This document shows, one piece after another, positions 28,573-40,907 of a DNA stretch of 64,000 nt. Position numbers and translations under genes: made by a program. The notes under the pieces are model-generated. The model did not search any database, was not told where the DNA came from, and was given only the letters and a program-made list of their open reading frames with translations. The stretch spans positions 1 to 64,000 of the forward strand of contig JAXCGZ010005715.1 of the NCBI GenBank assembly GCA_037179515.1, read 5' to 3'. How positions within the stretch are numbered: the first letter of the stretch is position 1; the number at the start of each line of letters is the position of its first letter. Origin of the DNA: Halocaridina rubra. Its lineage: Eukaryota > Arthropoda > Malacostraca > Decapoda > Atyidae.

Positions 28573-31500
28573 ATTATTCTATAATTTCTATAAAGAATGC
28601 AATAGCTTTGTTTATTGGCATTGCATTTATTTTTCTTATTATTTTGATATTATTACTCGTTTTATCAATATTGATAAAATAATAACACTATTATTTCATT
28701 TTATTTTTTTTTATTGATTTTTGGATCACTTTTGTTGCTTTTACTTGTATAAGTGATTATTCCATCATTAACATTATGCTTATATTCAAAAGCTAAAGAG
28801 TGTTTGCTTGAATTTCCCTATGTATTTTAATTTTAGTAGATATTTTTACATTTTTTGTTAAAATTGAAAATGCTTTGATTATTGATGTTGAAGTTATCAT
28901 TACAACTTTCTTTGCTATAGTTACTAGTTATGTTTGCATTGCTATTTTAGAGATTTTTTTTACTAGGTCTCTTATGTATGCTATTTTTTCCTTATTGCTA
29001 ATAATGTTGATACTATTGCTATTTTTATCATTATTCCTAGAATTAGTGTTATCAATACAATTATGCTCATAATTGACTCTACTGGTTTTATTGTTGCTTT
29101 TTAAATCAGTACTGCTGCTTTTGCTTATATAAGTGATTATTTCATCATAAACATTATTTCCATTTCAAAAGAGCTATTCCTTAAATTACTTTATATATTA
29201 CTAATCTTCGTAGTTAAGGTTCCCATTTTTCTCAAGAATGCAATTGCTTTGATTATTGGTGTTGCAGTTATTTTTGCTTTTATTTTGTTATTTTTACAAC
29301 TATGGTTATTACTACTTGTGTCATTATTCTAGTTTGTTCTCATTATTAACAGGTCCTTTTCTTTCCATTCTTTATAATTTCTGTCACATTTTTCGACATT
29401 TTTTTATTTTGGTATTTACAATTATTTTTCATTTATTATTGCAATGTTGAACATAATTCGGTTATAACTGATTTTTTCATCATTAGAGGCAAAAGAATTT
29501 TTTGTTTGAATTCCCTATTTATCTTTTTAATTTTAGTAGATAATATTGATATTCCGTAAAGAATGCAATTGATTTGATCATTGGTGTTGGAGTAATTTTT
29601 GATATTAGTTCAACTTTGCTATTTTTATCATTATTATTTGCTCGAAATTCTTACCATTGGTTTTGTTATTGCTTTCTTTATCAGTATTGCTACTTTTGAT
29701 GGTGTACGTGATTATCACATCATCAACATTATTTTTATTTGTAAATTCTGAAAAGTATTTGTCTGACTACCCTTATGTGCTACTAAATTTCGTAGTTATT
29801 GTTGATATATATTTTTACTTTTAGTAGATAATGTTACTCTTTTTGTAAAGAATGCAATTGCTTTGATAATTGCTGTTGGTCTTTTTTTTATTATTACAAC
29901 TTATTGCTATTTTCCTTTATGCTAATATTGCTGATAGTATTACTATTTTTTCATTATTGTTACAATTTATGTTATTATTACAATTTTGCTCATAATTTTC
30001 ACTATTGGTTTTATAAGTGATTTTCATATCAGCAACGTTTTTCTTATTTTTTAAAGGCTTAAAAATATTTGTATGAATTCCCTTATGTATTACTAAATTT
30101 CGTAGTTATTGTAATATAAATTTAAAGAATGCAATTGCTTTGATAACTGCTGTTGGTCATTTCATTTTTACTATTACAACTTTTTTCTTTATATTTACTA
30201 TTTTTGTTTGTATAGCTATTTTGGATATTATTGCTACTTTTCTTTATGCTAATAATGTTGATATTATTACTATTTTTTTCATTATTGCTACTATTGTTGT
30301 TCTATTGCTATTTTGTTTGTTATTGATACTATTATTACAATTCTGCAGCATTTTCCGGTATGTTATTTTTTCATCATTAGCATTATTCTTAATCTTAATG
30401 CCAAAAGAATTTTCACTTGAAATCCCCTATAAATTACTAATTTTTGTAGTTGATGTGTTGCAGTTATTTTTGTTGTTATTTGGATATTATTACAACTTTG
30501 ATCTTTATTGTTAAAATTCTTGTTTTCATTGTTATTATATCATTATTGCTAATATTGTTGGTATTACTGACAATTTACATATTCTTTGCAATATTTGTTA
30601 TGTATGATTTTTAAATTATTTTCGTTACTACTTCTAGTAGTTATTATTACTATTGCTAATATGAATGCTACTGATATCATTGGTGTTTTGGTCAATTAGT
30701 TACGTTTTTTATTATTACAATTTCGTCTTTATTGCTACTATTATTGTTCTATTGTTATTATTCTGTAATCGCTGATAATTAACAGATATTTGTTAGTATT
30801 GCTCTATTTTACACTAAGCAGTAATTGTTGCTGGTAGAGTTGGTATTATAATTGAAATTTTTCAATTATTGTTACTTTTCAAAAATTATTGCTCATTTTG
30901 TCTTTGTTATTACTATTTGAATTATTATTATAATATCTTCTTAATATTCTTATGTCAGTACTGCAGATATTTTGATATTTTGGTAATTATTATTATTTTT
31001 TACTTATTTTTGCAATTTTGCATATAATTACTACTTTTCGTTGTATTACTGTTTTCTTGATCAAAGTTGCTGCTGCTTATGCTGCTTTTAATTATTCTTC
31101 ATCATTAATATTATTCTTGCTTCTTGTGGCTAAAAAATTTATTCTTTTATTCAACAATTTGCTGTTTATTTTAGTAGAAAATATTTTTAATTCTGCATAG
31201 GATGCAATTGCTTTGGTTAGTGATGTATAAGTAATTTTTTTATTTTTATAACTTTTTTATATTATTGCAGTTTTTATCATTATTGTTACAATTAGTGTTC
31301 ATATTGCAATTTTTCTCTTAACTGATACTATTGGTTTCTTTTTATTTTTTATCAGAATTCCTACTTTTGCTGGTTTAATGGCTGCAGAGAGTTTGCTTGA
31401 ATTTCACTATGTATTACCATATTTCGTAGTTAGCATTAATATTACTGTAAGGAATGCAATTCGTTTGATTATGGGAATTGCAGCTATTTTTGTTGTTATT

Positions 31501-32760
31501 TGATCATTATTGCTACCTTTGTTGCATAAATGATTTTTACATAATTAACATAATGTTTATATCTAAAGGCTGTTTTTTATATATTTTTTTTTAATTTAGT
31601 AGATAGTTTAAGTATTTCTATGTAGATGCAATTGCTTTGATTATTGATATAGGATTAATTTTTGCTATCATTTCTTCTTTATCATTACTATTCTTGTTTT
31701 TATTGTCATTTTTGTCGTTATTGTTGCTTTTTCTGTTATTCATGCTATTTTTTTCATTATTTCTAATAATGTTGATATTTTTACTATTCATAACAATATT
31801 GCTATAATTAGCATTATTATTGCAAATTTGATCATATTTGATACTATTGGATTTATTATTGCTTTTTCGGCAGGGTTGCTGCTTATACTGGTATAAGACA
31901 TTTTTTCATCATTAACAATATACTTATCTCGAATGGTTAATTTTTGTAATTAATGTTAATATTTCTGTAAAGAATGCCATTGCTTTGATTATTGGTGTTG
32001 CAATTATTTTTTTTTTATTATTACAACTTTGGTCTTTATATGTACAATTCTTGTCTTTATTGCTATTTTGGTCATGATTGTCAATTTTACTGGTATTACT
32101 TATAAATTTTTAATTTTCAGTACTATTTTGTTATTTATATTTTTTAAATTATTTTAATTTGAATATAATTACTACGTTATATTGGTTATTATTGTTAGTT
32201 ACAGCTTTTATATTATTACAATTTTAATCTTTATTTTGGTCTTTATTGCTATCATTACTACCTTCATTTTTTTCTTTTATTATTCTGTTATTTCTGATAA
32301 TCAAAATATTTTTGTATATATTTCTCTGTTTACTATTATGCATCATAATTGCTAGTACAATTACTATTATTATTGAATTTTTTCGTCATTGTTACTTTTC
32401 AAAAATTAATGCTCTTTTTGTCTGATTTCTTACTACTTGTGTTATTATTCTAATTTGGTCTTAATATTCACAGGCCCTTTTTTTCAATTATCACAATTTC
32501 TATTATTATTGATTTTATCTTCTCATCTTTTGACTTTTGTGTCAGTACGGCAGATATTTTTGCTTTTTTGGTGATTACTATTTTTTCAATTTCTCTGCAG
32601 CTTTCTAATTTTGGTCGTTAAATGTACTAATGCAACCTTCAATTTTATCTTTTCATTATTCTGTTATTGCTGATAATTAAAGGATAGTTGTTAGTAATAC
32701 TCTATTTACGTTATGAAATATAGGTACTAGTATAGATGATATTATTATTAAGAAAATTTC
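28573..32760. repeat. T-rich arm of the AT-rich inverted array (second copy)
   Basis: Counterpart of 12717-17680. Relative to the first copy it has about 970 bp extra after 28645, up to tgctcgaaattcttaccatt at 29640. It lacks the block equivalent to 14800-16350. It also lacks the 132-bp insertion and shows the empty site at 30462-30476. No gene is seen. Confidence 0.85.
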
Positions 32761-32799
32761 ATTACTGTTACTTTTCAAAAATGAAGACAATTTAAAAAA

Positions 32800-33873
32800 G
32801 CATTAAGAACAAACAGCAAACAAACTTGCGATATAATATTGTCAGGGAAATAGCATGCAAGGGTGCATCAGCTTATACGGAGGCGGCAAAACGTTTGCTG
32901 ATAGAGGTTCGTCCTCCCGCATCCTCCTCCCCTTTTACCGCTTAATGCGATCGAAAAAAAAAAGCATTAAGAACAAACAGCAAACAAACTTCTTCTATAA
33001 TATCGTCAGAGAAATAGCGTGCGAGGGTGCATCAGCTTATACGAAAGCGGCAAAATGTTTGCGGATAGAAGCTCATTTTCCCGCATGCGGGAGGACAAAC
33101 CTCTATCTGCAAACGTTTTGCCGCCTCCGTATCAGCTGATGCACCCTCGCATGCTATTTCCCTGACAATATTATATCACAAGTTTGTTTGCTGTTTATTC
33201 TTAATACTGTTTATCCATTTTTTTCATAATATCCAATCACATTAAGTGGTAAAAGAGGAGGAGGATGCGGGACAACAAACCTCTATCTTCAAACATTTTG
33301 CCGCTTCCGTATCAGCTGATACACCATCGCACGCTATTTCCCCGACGATATTATATCGAAAGTTTGTTTGCTGTTTGTTCTCAATGCTTCTTTTTAATTC
33401 TCTTCATAATATTCGATTGCATTAAGCAGCAGAAGAGGAGGAGGATGCGGGAGAACGAACCTCTATCTGCAAATGTTTTGCCACCTCCATATCAGCTGAT
33501 GCACCCTCGCAAGCTATTTCCCTGATGATATATCGACGTTTGTTTGCTGTTTGTTCTTAATGCTTTTTTCCATTATTTTCATAGTATCCGATCTCATTAA
33601 GTGGTAGAAGAGGAGGAGGATGCGGGAGAGCGAAACTCTATCTGCAAACGTTTTGGAGCTTGCGTATCAGCTGATACACCCTGGCACGCTATTTCCTGAC
33701 GATATTATATCGCAAGTTTCCTCCTCCTCTTCTACTGCTTAATGCGATCGAATATTATTAAGAGAATTGTAAAAAAGCATTAAGAACAAACAGAAAAAAT
33801 ACTTCCAATATAATATAGTCAGGGAAATAGCGTGTGAGGGTACATCAACTGATACGGAGGCGGCAAAACGATT
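32800..33873. repeat. 182-bp satellite array with orientation reversals (second copy)
   Basis: Forward units start at 32800. Orientation flips at tcccgcatgcggga (33079-33092), after which about four reverse units follow. It flips again near 33720, where a forward unit resumes (cttaatgcgatcgaatatta). The number and order of units differ from the first copy, so the array has changed since the duplication. Confidence 0.88.
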
Positions 33874-33980
33874 GCATCCTCGAGCTCACCGCCACCATGC
33901 ACGTCCCAGTGCATGCCTATTGCCCACTGCATAATAAAGTGCATTAATTTGTTTACTGTACAGTAAATCTGTATATCTTT
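33874..33980. other. Short spacer after the satellite
   Basis: About 107 bp of non-satellite sequence, tcctcgagctcaccgccacc onward, not seen at the equivalent place in the first copy. No feature is recognised. Confidence 0.5.
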
Positions 33981-34766
<786 letters not shown>

Positions 34767-34949
34767 TTCATGTTTTCACATATGTAATGTGCTTATTTGA
34801 TAATTTCATGGCCCGAATGAGATTGGGATTTGAATTAAATGCTAAAATGAAGCCACGAGTGAGGTTGGGGAATCTGTAATATGAACATAGTGGCATTCAG
34901 TTAGAATGCGTTCATTCCTAAGTATAGCTATAAGGTTGGATTCCTTTTA

Positions 34950-35020
34950 ACCTTCTGTGGTGTAGTGGTAGCGCCTTGACTTAGTAATCATAAGTCCTAG
35001 GTTCGAGTCCCGGTTGGGGT
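34950..35020 (+). tRNA. tRNA-like segment, unit 1 (B box intact)
   Basis: Shows an A-box-like tggtgtagtggtag and a consensus B box, ggttcgagtcc (35000-35010). The D stem pairs GGTG with CGCC, and the T loop TTCGAGT is canonical. The acceptor stem pairs only about five of seven positions, and the anticodon arm is irregular (gactta...taagtc). An ancestral tRNA-Thr(AGT) is possible because tagtaa occupies the loop. Probably a tRNA-derived element and not a working tRNA gene. Confidence 0.5.
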
Positions 35021-35223
35021 AAAAAAATGATTCATGTTTTCACATATGTAATGTGCTTATTTGATAATTTCATGGCCCGAATGAGATTGGGATTTGAATT
35101 AAATGCTAAAATGAAGCCACGAGTGAGGTTGGGGAATCTGTAATATGAACATAGTGGCATTCAGTTAGAATACGTTCATTCCTAAGTATAGCAGATATAA
35201 GCTATAAGGTTGCATTCCTTTTA

Positions 35224-35294
35224 ACCTTCTGTGGTGTAGTGGTAGCGCCTTGACTTAGTAATCATAAGTCCTAGGTTAGAGTCCCGGTTGGGGT
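35224..35294 (+). tRNA. tRNA-like segment, unit 2 (B box altered)
   Basis: Same 71-nt segment as unit 1 but with ggttagagtcc in the B box, which loses the invariant C-G of TTCGA. It is likely weaker for TFIIIC binding. Confidence 0.45.
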
Positions 35295-35495
35295 AAAAAT
35301 GATTCATGTTTTCACATATGTAATGTGCTTATTTGATAATTTCATGGCCCGAATGAGATTGGGATTTGAATTAAATTCTAAAATGAAGCCACGACTGAGG
35401 TTGGGGAATCTGTAATATGAACATAGTGGCATTCAGTTAGAATGCGTTCATTCCTAAGTATAGCAGATATAAGCTATAAGGTTGGATTCCTTTTA

Positions 35496-35566
35496 ACCTT
35501 CTGTGGTGTAGTGGTAGCGCCTTGACTTAGTAATCATAAGTCCTAGGTTCGAGTCAGGGTTGGGGT
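35496..35566 (+). tRNA. tRNA-like segment, unit 3
   Basis: The B-box core ggttcgagtc is intact, but the 3' T stem is changed to agggt, which weakens T-stem pairing compared with unit 1. Confidence 0.45.
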
Positions 35567-35771
35567 AAAAAAAAATGATTCATGTTTTCACATATGTAAT
35601 GTGCTTATTTGATAATTTCATGGCCCGAATGAGATTGGGATTTGAATTAAATGCTAAAATGAAGCCACGAGTGAGGTTGGGGAATCTGTAATATGAACAT
35701 AGTGGCATTCAGTTAGAATGCGTTCATTCCTAAGTATAGCAGATATAAGCTATAAGGTTAGATTCCTTTTA

Positions 35772-35842
35772 ACCTTCTGTGGTGTAGTGGTAGCGCCTTG
35801 ACTTAGTAATCATAAATCCTAGGTTCGAGTCCCGGTTGGGGT
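35772..35842 (+). tRNA. tRNA-like segment, unit 4 (B box intact)
   Basis: The B box ggttcgagtcc is intact and the T stem is as in unit 1. One substitution (cataaatcc) lies in the anticodon 3' region. Confidence 0.48.
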
Positions 35843-36044
35843 AAAAAATGATTCATGTTTTCACATATGTAATGTGCTTATTTGATAATTTCATGGCCCG
35901 AATGAGATTGGGATTTGAATTAAATGCTAAAATGAAGCCACGAGTGAGGTTGGGGAATCTGTAATATGAACATAGTGGCATTCAGTTAGAATGCGTTCAT
36001 TCCTAAGTATAGCAGATATAAGCTATGAGGTTGGATTCCTTTTA

Positions 36045-36115
36045 ACCTTCTGTGGTGTAGTGGTAGCGCCTTGACTTAGTAATCATAAGTCCTAGGTTAG
36101 AGTCCCGGTTGGGGT
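36045..36115 (+). tRNA. tRNA-like segment, unit 5 (B box altered)
   Basis: Carries the same ggttagagtcc variant as units 2 and 6, so the array has two B-box classes. Confidence 0.45.
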
Positions 36116-36317
36116 AAAAAATGATTCATGTTTTCACATATGTAATGTGCTTATTTGATAATTTCATGGACCGAATGAGATTGGGATTTGAATTAAATGC
36201 TAAAATGAAGCCACGAGTGAGGTTGGGGAATCTGTAATATGAACATAGTGGCATTCAGTTAGAATGCGTTCATTCCTAAGTATAGCAGATATAAGCTATG
36301 AGGTTGGATTCCTTTAA

Positions 36318-36388
36318 ACCTTCTGTGGTGTAGTGGTAGCACCTTGACTTAGTAATCATAAGTCCTAGGTTAGAGTCCCGGTTGGGGT
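36318..36388 (+). tRNA. tRNA-like segment, unit 6 (B box altered)
   Basis: B-box variant ggttagagtcc plus a change after the A box (gtagcacc), which disrupts the D-stem pairing seen in the other units. Confidence 0.43.
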
Positions 36389-36430
36389 AAAAAATGATTC
36401 ATGTTTTCACATATGTAATGTGCTTATTTG

Positions 36431-36595
<165 letters not shown>

Positions 36596-36976
36596 GTTAT
36601 GTATTTAAGCAGTTATGTATTTTGTCAAAGATATTCTCCATTTAAAATTACCGCTTTCTACTAGCAAATGAATAATATTCTTAATTACAAAAGGTATGAC
36701 TTGAAAGAAGCCAATATAGGATGTAATTCCTTTATATTTGATTCTGTATAAAGTACTTATGGTTTTGATCCCTCTAAGTAGATTCTCAGTTGTTCTTGTA
36801 ACACCATTAGTCTTAAATTTATGTAACATATTATTAATCTCCCTTCTACGCAATAAATCCTGTTGAGGAAGGAGTGATTCATATACCTCCTATTAATCCC
36901 AAGTCATCTGTGATGCCTACACTCGGCAACATAAAAGATATCTACAAGATTATCATTCTTGCAGGTAAGGAATTAA

Positions 36977-36979
<3 letters not shown>
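36596..36979. other. Unassigned segment between two (AT)n tracts
   Basis: About 380 bp of ordinary AT-rich sequence. The minus strand has an 82-codon frame (36605-36853) that starts MRRREINNMLHKFKTNGVTR. It is basic with a few hydrophobic stretches. I recognise no domain. Its composition is more protein-like than the repeat shadows nearby, so it could be a fragment of a transposon or viral-type coding sequence, but this is not shown. Confidence 0.4.

Positions 36980-37071
<92 letters not shown>
36980..37071. repeat. (AT)n microsatellite
   Basis: About 90 bp of alternating AT at the 3' end of the antisense RTE fragment. It may be the target site or a slippage tail of that insertion. Confidence 0.95.
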
Positions 37072-37073
<2 letters not shown>

Positions 37074-37672
37074 AAAACAATAAGAGAATTACTTAGCTCT
37101 ATTGGCAATGACGAGGGAGCTAGCGACCATTTAGATGGCACTGCTGGAGTGCCACAGCCCATCCTCCCGGCTCTTCCTCAACCTGTGTCTCTTTATAACT
37201 GCCAACTTCCCTACTGCCCCTACCACAGGGCTACCTCTGTAAGATGCAGCCCCGTGGAAACAGCAGATGCCCATCAGAGCTGCGTCACAATCACTCGCCA
37301 CTCATTCCTATTCCTAGCACACTCACTTGCTTCCCTCACATCCATCATTCAGGGCTCTTCATACTCAATCCATTCGCCCAAACCTAGGCCTCCCTCTAGC
37401 ATTTCTCCCATCAACTCTTGCATTCATCACCTTTTTCAGCAGTCTTTCATCATCCATCCATTCCACATGGCCAAACCATCTCAGAACATTCATAACTACT
37501 CTGGCTGCAAATTCTCTCCTCACACCTATTCTTGCTCTCACCACTTCATTCCTAACCCTATTCAACCGAGATACACCAATCATACTCCTCAGGCATTTCA
37601 TCTCAAACACTTTTAGTTTCTGTATCTCACTTACTTTCATACCCCATAGCTCTGATCCATACATCAGAGTTT
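37072..37672 (-). pseudogene. RTE-type LINE 3' fragment, minus strand
   Basis: On the minus strand, 37365-37664 gives 99 codons beginning MYGSELWGMKVSEIQKLKVF and containing CLRSMIGVSRLNRVRN and LRWFGHVEWMDDERL. This block is typical of the C terminus of RTE/BovB-like ORF2. Beyond GRPRFGRMD the frame breaks but RTE-like words continue (VREASECARNRNEWR). The element is truncated at its 5' side, where it meets LINE copy C, and ends at an (AT)n tract. Its antisense makes a chance long plus-strand frame that fuses with copy C. Confidence 0.85.
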
Positions 37673-39977
37673 ATGAGCCATCACTACTTGATCTAGTATT
37701 CACAGATAATGTGTTGGATATTGAAAAAATTGAGTATGAACCACCAATTGGAAAGAGTGACCACTGTGTGTTGTTGATGGAGTATATCATTGAAGATATT
37801 CTGCCTGAGAGTAGAGGCACTGAGGACATGAGGAGGAACTATCCGAAAGGTGATTACATCAAAATGAATGAGCCTTTTGCAGTTATTGACTGGAGAACCT
37901 TATTTTACAACAAATCTGTACAAGAAATGTATGACATCTTTTGTGAGAAATATGGGAAGATAGTAGATTGCTGCATACCTGTCACCAAAGTAGGTGTAAT
38001 TCATGCCAGAGAGAAATGGTTCGATAATGGGTGTAAAAGAGCTAAGGAGTGGAGAGACAAATGCTGGAAAAGGTATAAAAGAAAAAACATAAATGCCTGG
38101 CAAACCTACAAAAGAGCAAGAAATGACTACCTAAGTAAAAGGAGAGAGGCAGAGAGAGACTATGAGAGGGACATCACCAGGAAGGCTAAAGAAAATTCCA
38201 AGCTTTTCCACAGCTTTATCAGAGGAAAACTGAAGGTAAAAGAACAGGTTTTAAAGCTAAAGAGAGCGGATGGAAGCATCACTGAGACGGATCAAGAGAT
38301 CTGCAAAGACTTGAACAAGGAGTTTCAGTCAGTATTTACAGTAGAAAATACCCCACCCCCTCAGATTGCAGAGATAGAATTTCAAGGGCCGGTATTAGAG
38401 AACATCAACCTTTCAGCCACAGAGGTATGCAAAGCGCTGATGGACTTAGATGTTCATAAAGCTACAGGTCCTAATGACATATCCCCTCATGTGCTTAAAA
38501 AATGCTCAAACTCAATATCATTGGCATTAAGTATCATATTTAAAAAGTCACTGGAGTCAGGGGAGATTCCAAGATGCTGGAAACAAGCAAATGTGATACC
38601 TATCTTCCAAATGGGAATTAGGGATACGGCTCTGCACTATAGACCAGTTTCATTGACCAGCATAGTTTGCAAAGTTATGGAGAAACTACCAAGGAAACAT
38701 ATCTCTCTTCACTTGGAATCCTTCAACTTTTTTGTCAGTGAGGCAACATGGCTTCAGAGAAGGTAGATCAACAGTAACAAGCTTATTAGAATTCTATGAT
38801 GAGGTAAGCCGAATCTTACAGGAAAGAGAGGGCTGGGCAGATTGCATATTCCTAGATTTCCAGAAAGCGTTTGACACTGTTCCACATGGGAGACTTATTA
38901 GGAAGCTGCAAGCAATGGCTAGAATAGGTGGAAATGTTTTTGAATGGATAAAAACTTACTTAGAAGGAAGGGAACAGAGAGTTAGAGTAAGACACTCAGT
39001 GTCTGAATGGAGAAGAGTTAGTAGTGGAGTTCCACAGGATTCAGTTTTAGGGCCACTTTTGTTCCTTGTATATGTAAATGACCTACCAGAGTCTGTAAAT
39101 TCATTCATGAATATGTTTGCAGATGATGCAAAGATTGTGAAGAAAGTAAACAACGAGAACAATGGTAGAGAACTTCAGGAGGATCTAAATAATCTGCATG
39201 AGTGGTCAGAAAAGTGGCTAATGAAATTCAATACTTCAAAATGTAAGGTAATGAGAATGGGTACAAGTGCAAGAAGGCCCAAGCTTGACTACTCGGTGGC
39301 TGGAGTACAACTTCAAGAGACAGAAAATGAGAGAGATCTAGGAGTAAACATACTGGCAGATTTGTCTCCAGAAATACATATAAATGGCATAGTAAGGGCA
39401 GCATATGCATTCTTATCAAATGTAAGGGTAGCCTTCAGGCACATGGACAAGGAAATGTTCAGAAATATTTATGTAACATATGTGAGGCCAAAACTCGAAT
39501 ATGCAGCCCCCTTTTGGAATCCACACTTGAAAAAGCACATAGCTAAGCTTGAAAAAGTTCAAAGACATGCCACGAAACTGGTGCCAGAAATACGCAATCT
39601 CAGTTATGATGAGAGGTTGAGGGAATTAGACTTACCATCACTCGAAGCTAGAAGAGTGAGGGGGGGATATGGAGACAGTCTTTAAATTCCTTCATGGTTA
39701 TGATAGAGTGGATAGGGATCGATATTTTGATATGGCTGGCTCTAGAACTAGAGGTCATAGTTTGAAGCTTCGTAAGAAAACTTCTTTGCAGGATGTGTAA
39801 GAGTAGTTGATAATTGGAATTTGCTAAGCGAGGAGGTAGTTAATGCTATCTCAATCCATAGTTTTAAGGACAGGTATGATAAGTATCACTAAGTCTAAAA
39901 TGGAACCGATCAGGAGACGGGAAGATACGAGCTTTGGGCTCTTTCCCGTAAACACAATTAGGTAATCAATCAGGTAA

Positions 39978-39978
<1 letters not shown>
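37673..39978 (+). pseudogene. LINE copy C, 5'-truncated; endonuclease end and reverse transcriptase
   Basis: Starts at the end of the endonuclease domain (EPSLLDLVFTDN, then SDHCVLLMEY with the SDH catalytic motif). It continues through the basic linker and into the reverse transcriptase. The first frame runs to about 38730, where an extra T in a poly-T run (cttttttgtc) shifts it. Frame 38732-39685 then carries FLDFQKAFDTVPHGRL, SSGVPQDSVLGPLLFLVYVN (G to D inside PQG), NMFADDAKIV and YVRPKLEYAAPFWNP. A further G insertion at about 39661 and a deletion near 39796 break the C terminus. The tail has two copies of caggtaatca-like sequence followed by (CA)n. This is one of the two best-preserved RT domains in the window. 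Confidence 0.9.

Positions 39979-40038
<60 letters not shown>
39979..40038. repeat. (CA)n microsatellite at LINE C 3' end
   Basis: About 60 bp of perfect CA repeat beginning exactly at the LINE tail ggtaatca. See the finding on microsatellite-linked LINE ends. Confidence 0.97.
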
Positions 40039-40039
<1 letters not shown>

Positions 40040-40820
40040 CCCAGTGTATCTTAAATTTTTCCTTGTGTTTTTGAGTGACTAAGTGCTTAGTGGAAAACTT
40101 TACCATAATTTCCATAAATCTGAAATCCTGCAGAGTATTGTGAGTACAAAACTTAAATTTGTTGTATGACGAGACTGTCCAAAATATTAAAGGAAAAAAT
40201 TTAGAACATTTTCGTGAGGGGAGAGAGAAGCTGCTGTCCTGTTCTGCCTTGAAGGAAATTTAGAAGAGTTGCCAGAGGAGAAACCATCACATCACATTAC
40301 CTAATTTTTTGTGTAAACTGGGGAAAGCTCTTAAGCCGCTTACCTGATCCTGTGGTTCCATATATTGTTAAAATCAGTATCCTTCCCATTTATATTAACT
40401 TATTAGTTAGTTTGATACTCGAAATAATTGAATAATTACATAAATACCAAATATACACCTGTCAACAGTACCGAGTTAAGTTGCCAAGTAGTACAGCTGT
40501 CTTATTTTCTTCATTTTTTTTCTTTTCTTTTAGCTTTCTCTTTTACTATTTTTTTTATTTTGTATATATATTGAGTTAAATGTAAAGTCTAATCCTGTGA
40601 TAACATATCTTGGTTAACAAGTGAGTTTATCAGTTAGGAAGAATATATAGCAGACACAAATTTGAATTTACCTTCAGGTTTGACTTTTGTTTTGTTGCAT
40701 TTTTTTTCTTTTTCTTTTTATCCTTAAATTACCATAGTCAAATTTTTAAGTTAAGATGTGTGTTACCAGAAAAGAGATAAATTGAGTCACTAAATAGCAC
40801 TTATATGGAGATATAAAAAT
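40039..40820. other. Spacer between LINE copies C and D
   Basis: About 780 bp, AT-rich and with several poly-T runs. No host gene is seen. The only recognisable item is a diverged LINE-tail-like stretch on the minus strand at 40289-40361. Confidence 0.6.
40289..40361 (-). repeat. Diverged LINE 3'-tail-like sequence, antisense
   Basis: The reverse complement reads tggaaccacaggatcaggta, then agagctttccccagtttac and aaaaaattaggtaat. It follows the order of the LINE 3' UTR seen in copies C-F (tggaaccgatcaggagacgg, gggctctttcccgtaaac, acaattaggtaatc). It is probably an old related LINE end or a SINE sharing that tail. The upstream part is not recognisable. Confidence 0.55.
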
Positions 40821-40907
40821 TCTGTGTGAAGCTTAAATAAATGTTTTTCTTTCTTTTTTTTTCTTTCTCTTCTTCTTTCTATATTCTGTGAGAGGGAGAA
40901 CATAAAA
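40821..40907 (+). other. LINE copy D 5' UTR (full-length 5' end)
   Basis: Begins at tctgtgtgaagcttaaataa, the same point at which copy E begins (54548), while the flanks upstream differ. A shared start in two independent insertions marks the element's true 5' end. A pyrimidine-rich run precedes the ORF1 ATG. Confidence 0.75.

Noticed and set aside
33873..33905. ctcgag followed by gccaccatg, looking like a cloning site plus a Kozak start
   Set aside because: The sequence continues as ordinary genomic DNA into a segment shared with 18567-18803, with no vector or reporter sequence. Taken as coincidence.
34950..36388. Six working tRNA genes
   Set aside because: Acceptor and anticodon arms pair poorly and half the units have a damaged B box. 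Kept as tRNA-like, with low confidence.
37149..37616. 155-codon Pro/Ser-rich plus-strand frame
   Set aside because: It is the antisense of an RTE 3' fragment. The minus strand gives the recognisable protein.
39851..40039. Frame with repeated Cys-Val
   Set aside because: It is the reverse strand of a (CA)n microsatellite.
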